64,000 nt of DNA from Ziziphus jujuba (lineage: Eukaryota; Streptophyta; Magnoliopsida; Rosales; Rhamnaceae): positions 25,575,001-25,639,000 of the forward strand of contig NC_083388.1 of the NCBI RefSeq assembly GCF_031755915.1, read 5' to 3'. The notes under the pieces are model-generated. The model did not search any database. It was not told the origin of the DNA and saw only the letters and a list, made by a program, of their open reading frames with translations. The stretch's first letter is position 1; each line of letters opens with the position of its first letter. The translations under genes were made by a program, and so were the position numbers. Positions 59,357 through 64,000 of the stretch are shown in pieces.

Positions 59357-62300
59357 ATGAGGATCGTTCGCAAGGATTTTGTCCCAGATGGACCAGGCAG
59401 CGTAAAGGTACTTTGTTTCAATGAAGGTTTTAATCTCTTCTAAAATTTTTGGAGAATTAATTTTTACCCAGAAAATTTAAGTTTAATTTTGTAATGGAAC
59501 TTTGGGTTGACCTGGAAATTAGTGGCTTGCTGCAGATGATACCGGTTGATTCGGATGATTTATGGTATGCTTATAATTTGATAGCTCCTGGAGACAGCGT
59601 TATGGCTGTCACTGTCAGGTAATTATTATTATTATTTTATATTTGGATTTGTAATCATGAATTTCTTTTGTTTGAACAATAATTATATGCACACAAAAGC
59701 AGTTCATTTAAAAATAATCTTTCTGAAACTAATTATTATTGAAGATATTATTAGTGCTTGGCTTTTTTCTTTTTTTCTTTTTTTAAATTTTTTGTATTAA
59801 TTTTTATTTCAAGATGAATTTTGGGACGTTATTGATAAAGAAAACAAGTGAGTTGGAAACTTGGAAAAAATTTATTTGATCAATGTATCTATTCCCTCAT
59901 GGTAGAGTGGTCATGTTATCTTTTACTGATTCATGAACAGACTTTCATGGTTATGAAAGAATTTTTAGAATTTGGTGTTGTGGTGAAATTATAAGTCGTG
60001 CTTAAAAAAAGTATAGTTTGAGGTGGATATATTTTTGAGCATTTTGAATGATAATCTATCTACCTTCTATATAGGAAAGTTCTTAGAGAAGCGGCTTCTG
60101 GTGGACGAGATGCAGAGCGAGTGAAGCTTAAGTTGGAAATTAAAGTTGAAGAGGTATGAAAATATCTATCCCTACATCAATGGGGGATAAAATATGCTAT
60201 TTTGGTGGTTCTGTTTTTGGTGACAATTTATACTGCTAATTTATTTTGCTCTAAAATTATGAAATCTGAGTATACATAGAATGTAGAAAGCCTTTTCTAG
60301 GCATGTGGACAGAATATTCTACTCTTAACTTCTATATTATGTTTAGGTTGCAGATTATGACAAAGTTGGTTCTATCTTGCGTATACGTGGGAAGAATATC
60401 TTGGAGAATGAATATGTAAAGGTGCAGTGCTGTTAAACTGAACTCAACAGGAGTATTTGTTATTTTCTTCTTCGTCTTTGCTGACTCTACTCTCACAATG
60501 ATGTATTTTCACTATTAATTATTGTAGACTATATCAGTTTTACATACCTTTTTTTTTTTTTTTTTTTTTGGTCTGATTCCAGATAGGGGCATTCCATACT
60601 TTAGAACTTGAGCTGCATCGGCCTTTTGTGTTAAGAAAGGTATGCTTCACTTGTTAATTCTTTCATACCTATAAGTTTGGATTATACTTGCTCTGTCTAA
60701 TTCCTGCAAATAGCACAGGGGATCCACCATGTTGCTTTTCTCATATTGTTATAAATTATATTGTTTTTATCAGCTGGAAATGTTGTTCTGACATGCAGTT
60801 TTTAAATGAAGTGTTTGATTAATTTTTCATCTCGGGTAGTCTTCCTTTTTTGCTAGTTAGTATATTATTCATTAATATTATTTGATTAACCATCCATCTC
60901 AAGAATTTGATGCACAGATTCTAAATGGTTTATATGTTGGAAGTAATACTCATACAAGACATTACTGGTGCTGAACTATAGAATGAACCTATTTTTGTTC
61001 TTTTTTTTTGTATTTTTCCTTCCCCCTACCTTTTTTTTTTTTTTTTTTTTTTCTCCTGTTGTCAATCACATTAAATAGCCGGTGTTTTAGTTATTTTGCC
61101 ATTTTGGTCTAATTTAATTCCATTTGATTCTTGTACATGGTTCTTGAGATTAACCTCTTTTATTTTTACTGACTTATGGCATGTTATGTATCATATTTTT
61201 TAGGATATTTGGGACTCATTTGCACTAAATGTACTTCAACAGGCCTCTGGTATGCTCTACTTAATCTTTATTTCTTTTGTGATGTACTGATGGCATACAA
61301 ATTTCTTTTATGATTTTTGTTGATTTTAGAAGTCAGAATTAGAGTGGTTCATTTTAGGAATGATTTTCTTGTATTCTTACCAATTTTAGGATAGCCTGTG
61401 TTTTAAGTGTTGGGAGTCTCATCCAGTAATCTAGATATGCTATGATATGGGTATCGTGACCTATTATAGATTTTCTCATAGGAAGTTCCTTATATTGGTA
61501 GCTTACTGAAATACTGTTAACTATCAAGAATTGAAATCATTAGGCCTGAAGTGTTAAGTCTACTTTCTGACTAATGGTCTTCTCTCAATATTTTTCAGAC
61601 CCTGCTGCAAGTGCTGATCTAGCTGTGGTTTTAATGCAAGAAGGATTAGCACATATCCTGCTTGTTGGGAAAAGGTACTTGTAGCCTTATTTGGGGATGA
61701 TTCATCTTCAAATTTCCTCATACTTGTAATAATATGATACCTTCCATGAAGCTTTGGGCTTTTACAATCAATGTCCGAACTGTTTTTTCTTTTTTTTCTT
61801 TTTTTTTAATTTCCTTTTTCTCTTTCTTATTTCTGTTTTTTTCTAATTTTTGTTGTCTTGAGTGGTAGTCAGTTGCAAATCTCTTTCATGTTCCTGAAAA
61901 TGTTGCTATGATATTTTATAAAAAGCTTCAGCTATTGTGAAAATTGTGAAAACTTTTTGAAGGGCTTATCTTTGGGGTTTTCCTTTCTATGAGAATGGAA
62001 GTTCTTTAGATAAAGACAAGCCTAGTTGCTGGCTGCTGTAATGCTGAACTGGAGTCTCTAGGATGTGATCACATACACCAATAAATATTGACTTGCTAAG
62101 GTGTCATTATGAGTTCAACTGACTATTATTGCTGTTACCAATTGACAGTATGACAACTACCCGTTCAAGAATAGAAACTTCAATTCCTCGCAAGCATGGA
62201 CCTGCTATTGCTGGTTATGAGTCGGTACTTCTTCTTCTTCTTCTTCTTTTCTTTTGTAACTTATTTTCCTTGGCTTCAAAGTAATGTTGAACTGCCCCGA

Positions 62301-63665
62301 CTTATTGTATACTTAGAAGTTATTTAGGCTTCACTGACACCTTCCTATCTATTACAGGCTTTGAACAAGTTCTTTGAGAATGTGTTACAGGTGAGCTCCA
62401 TTTGAATTGTGCTACTCGAGCACCTAATTTCTGTATTTGTTATGTCAGGTCCTGAAAATCTGACTTATGTGGCCATGTCTTTTAGGCTTTCCTGAAGCAT
62501 GTGGATTTCAATGTTGTTCGATGTGCTGTTATTGCTAGCCCAGGTTTCACAAAGGTTGGCATTAAGTCATAAAACTTTATTTCAGTTCTATAGTAAAATT
62601 TCTAGTTGTTATTTTTCTATTTAATAAACCTTAAAATAGAAACATATGGAATTTCTTTAAAAGTTTTTAGTATAGAAAAATTATATGACATGACAGCATT
62701 GCTGCATTTTATGTGTTTCAGGATCAGTTTCATCGTCATTTGTTGTTGGAGGCAGAAAGAAGACAGCTGAGAGCTATTATTGAGAACAAGTCGCGCATAA
62801 TTCTTGTGCATACAACCTCAGGTTACAAGTAAGGTCATACTTATGCATGTTGTTTCTCGCAACTATTGGACATGAGGTTACAAGTATGGTCGTGCTTATG
62901 CATGTTGTTTCTCACAACTGTTGGACATGCCATCTGTCCTTCTCCACATGCTGATTGCATAATTTAGTTGATGGAATCCTATAATTTAGAAGATATAATT
63001 ACTTTCTTTTAACATTATGTACTGTATTATGGACTTCTAGGACATTCATTTTGTTTTGACTCTGGCAGTTTTCTGTCCAACATCTATGTGCATTTAAATG
63101 ATCCATTTACGAAATGCAATTTGTTTGTTGTGGTTTGCCACTATCTGTCACTTTGGCTTGCAGTTTCACTATGTTTGCATTTTATAAAGTGAGTTTCTTA
63201 TTTTCCTAAAATCTTGATTTTTAACTATTTAATTAAGTTTCATGTTGCCCTGATTGAACTGGTAGACCTCATAAACAACCAAAATTTTGATTGTGTCAAT
63301 ATGTCTTGTTTTATATTATTGTTTGACATCAATTCCACTAAACAGGCATAGTTTGAGAGAGGTCCTAGATGCCCCAAATGTGATGAATATGATCAAAGAT
63401 ACTAAAGCAGCGCAAGAGGTACTATACCCAATTTGGTTTTCATTTTCTGGTTGTATCCTTTTTTTTTAATATAAAAAAAAAAAAAAATTCTAAATGATGG
63501 TGATAATCTTCTTAGGCATTCTTCTTGTTGTGCTTGTTTTTTATGTATTCAAATGCTTGTTACAGTATACTTTGTATTATGTAAGTTTATTCACCCCTTG
63601 ATGGCACTTTACCTTCTTTTCCACAGGTTCGAGCTCTGGATGATTTCTTCAGCATGCTTTCAAAT
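59357..63665 (+). CDS. PELO: PELOTA (Dom34), ribosome-rescue factor, 3' part beyond the window
   Basis: eRF1-like factor that, with Hbs1, splits ribosomes stalled on broken or stop-less mRNAs. Exons in the window: 59357-59407, 59536-59618, 60075-60153, 60347-60421, 60583-60639, 61204-61249, 61599-61674, 62149-62224, 62358-62390, 62486-62554, 62722-62828, 63346-63418, 63627-63665; 864 nt, 288 codons, all phases agree. The N-terminal domain is clear ([40 protein letters not shown]). The central domain shows [20 protein letters not shown] and [20 protein letters not shown]. The family is about 380 residues, so roughly a quarter of the protein, including most of the eRF1-3-like C-terminal domain, lies past 64000. 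No further exon was found between 63666 and 64000. Confidence 0.95.
62820..62929 (+). repeat. 55-bp tandem duplication spanning a PELOTA splice donor
   Basis: Unit 1 (62820-62874) starts within exon 11 (AGGTTACAA|GTAAGG). Unit 2 (62875-62929) repeats it in the intron with a changed donor-like site (AGGTTACAAGTATGG). They share TTATGCATGTTGTTTCTC and CAACT.TTGGACATG. Confidence 0.92.
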
Positions 63666-64000
63666 GTTAGGTTCCTTCTTCTTCTTTTTTTTTTTTTTGT
63701 TTGGGTGGGTTGGGGTGGGTATTGCTCAGTATTTTATCAAGAAATGCTTTAAATTGAGAAGTCAATTCACCTATGGACGATGACTGCAAGTCAATTTTGT
63801 TAAGTAGGTTAACAATGCCAGACATAGAGGGTTAAGTTTTCCTCAAGGTCATACTCATCCATCATACTTGAAAATCTCAAGTTCATACATATATCAGCAC
63901 GACTTTAAGTCATTCAATATCTTAAACCATAAATAGTATTTGGCCCTATGGCAGTTCTATAAGATTACTTCTTTGTAGGTGGTCTAAATCCACCACCAAT

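Overview
This window is nuclear DNA of a flowering plant, most likely a eudicot. Genes have many short GT-AG introns, the spaces between them are AT-rich, and several products occur only in photosynthetic eukaryotes: a plastid ferrochelatase with a chlorophyll-binding tail, a CYP97A carotene hydroxylase, and a reversibly glycosylated polypeptide. I saw no tRNA or rRNA gene, CRISPR array or bacterial-type operon. I rebuilt the exons by hand from splice sites, reading phase and protein homology. In almost every model the exon lengths sum to an exact number of codons, which is an internal check; the exception is the CYP97A N-terminus.

Layout. 1-3550: the end of one LysM/WAK-type receptor kinase gene followed by a complete tandem copy. 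4061-9500 (-): a 1000-residue nuclear protein with a SANT/Myb-like domain related to the tail of the remodeller CHR4. 10912-12040 (-): a decayed, 5'-truncated LINE with a recognisable RNase H domain. 13121-16373 (+): ALG7/GPT, first enzyme of N-glycan precursor synthesis. 17556-21526 (+): ferrochelatase 2. 22697-27728 (+): a UGT80 sterol glucosyltransferase. 28158-32384 (-): the CCA-adding tRNA nucleotidyltransferase. 33646-34083 (-): a single-finger C2H2 protein. 35816-40153 (-): CYP97A (LUT5-like). 41754-46400 (-): an unrecognised 435-residue Q/S/N-rich protein. 48031-49024 (-): a small LEA-like protein. 50597-53557 (-): an 87-residue leucine-rich protein whose stop codon lies only 111 nt before the ATG of an RGP5-type gene, a candidate dicistronic locus. 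54737-58242 (-): an unrecognised, very acidic protein with an N-terminal hydrophobic region and a duplicated 84-residue unit; its last intron holds a 370-bp solo LTR with a perfect 5-bp target-site duplication. 59357 to the window end (+): PELOTA, incomplete.

The genes are mostly unlinked housekeeping functions: protein glycosylation, haem and carotenoid synthesis, sterol conjugation, tRNA maturation and ribosome rescue. They do not form one pathway. The most unusual points are the LysM-ectodomain/WAK-kinase chimera in a tandem array, the 87-residue protein/RGP5 arrangement, two introns whose retention keeps the reading frame (receptor kinase and ferrochelatase), a GC-AG intron in ferrochelatase, and a tandem duplication that copied a splice donor in PELOTA.
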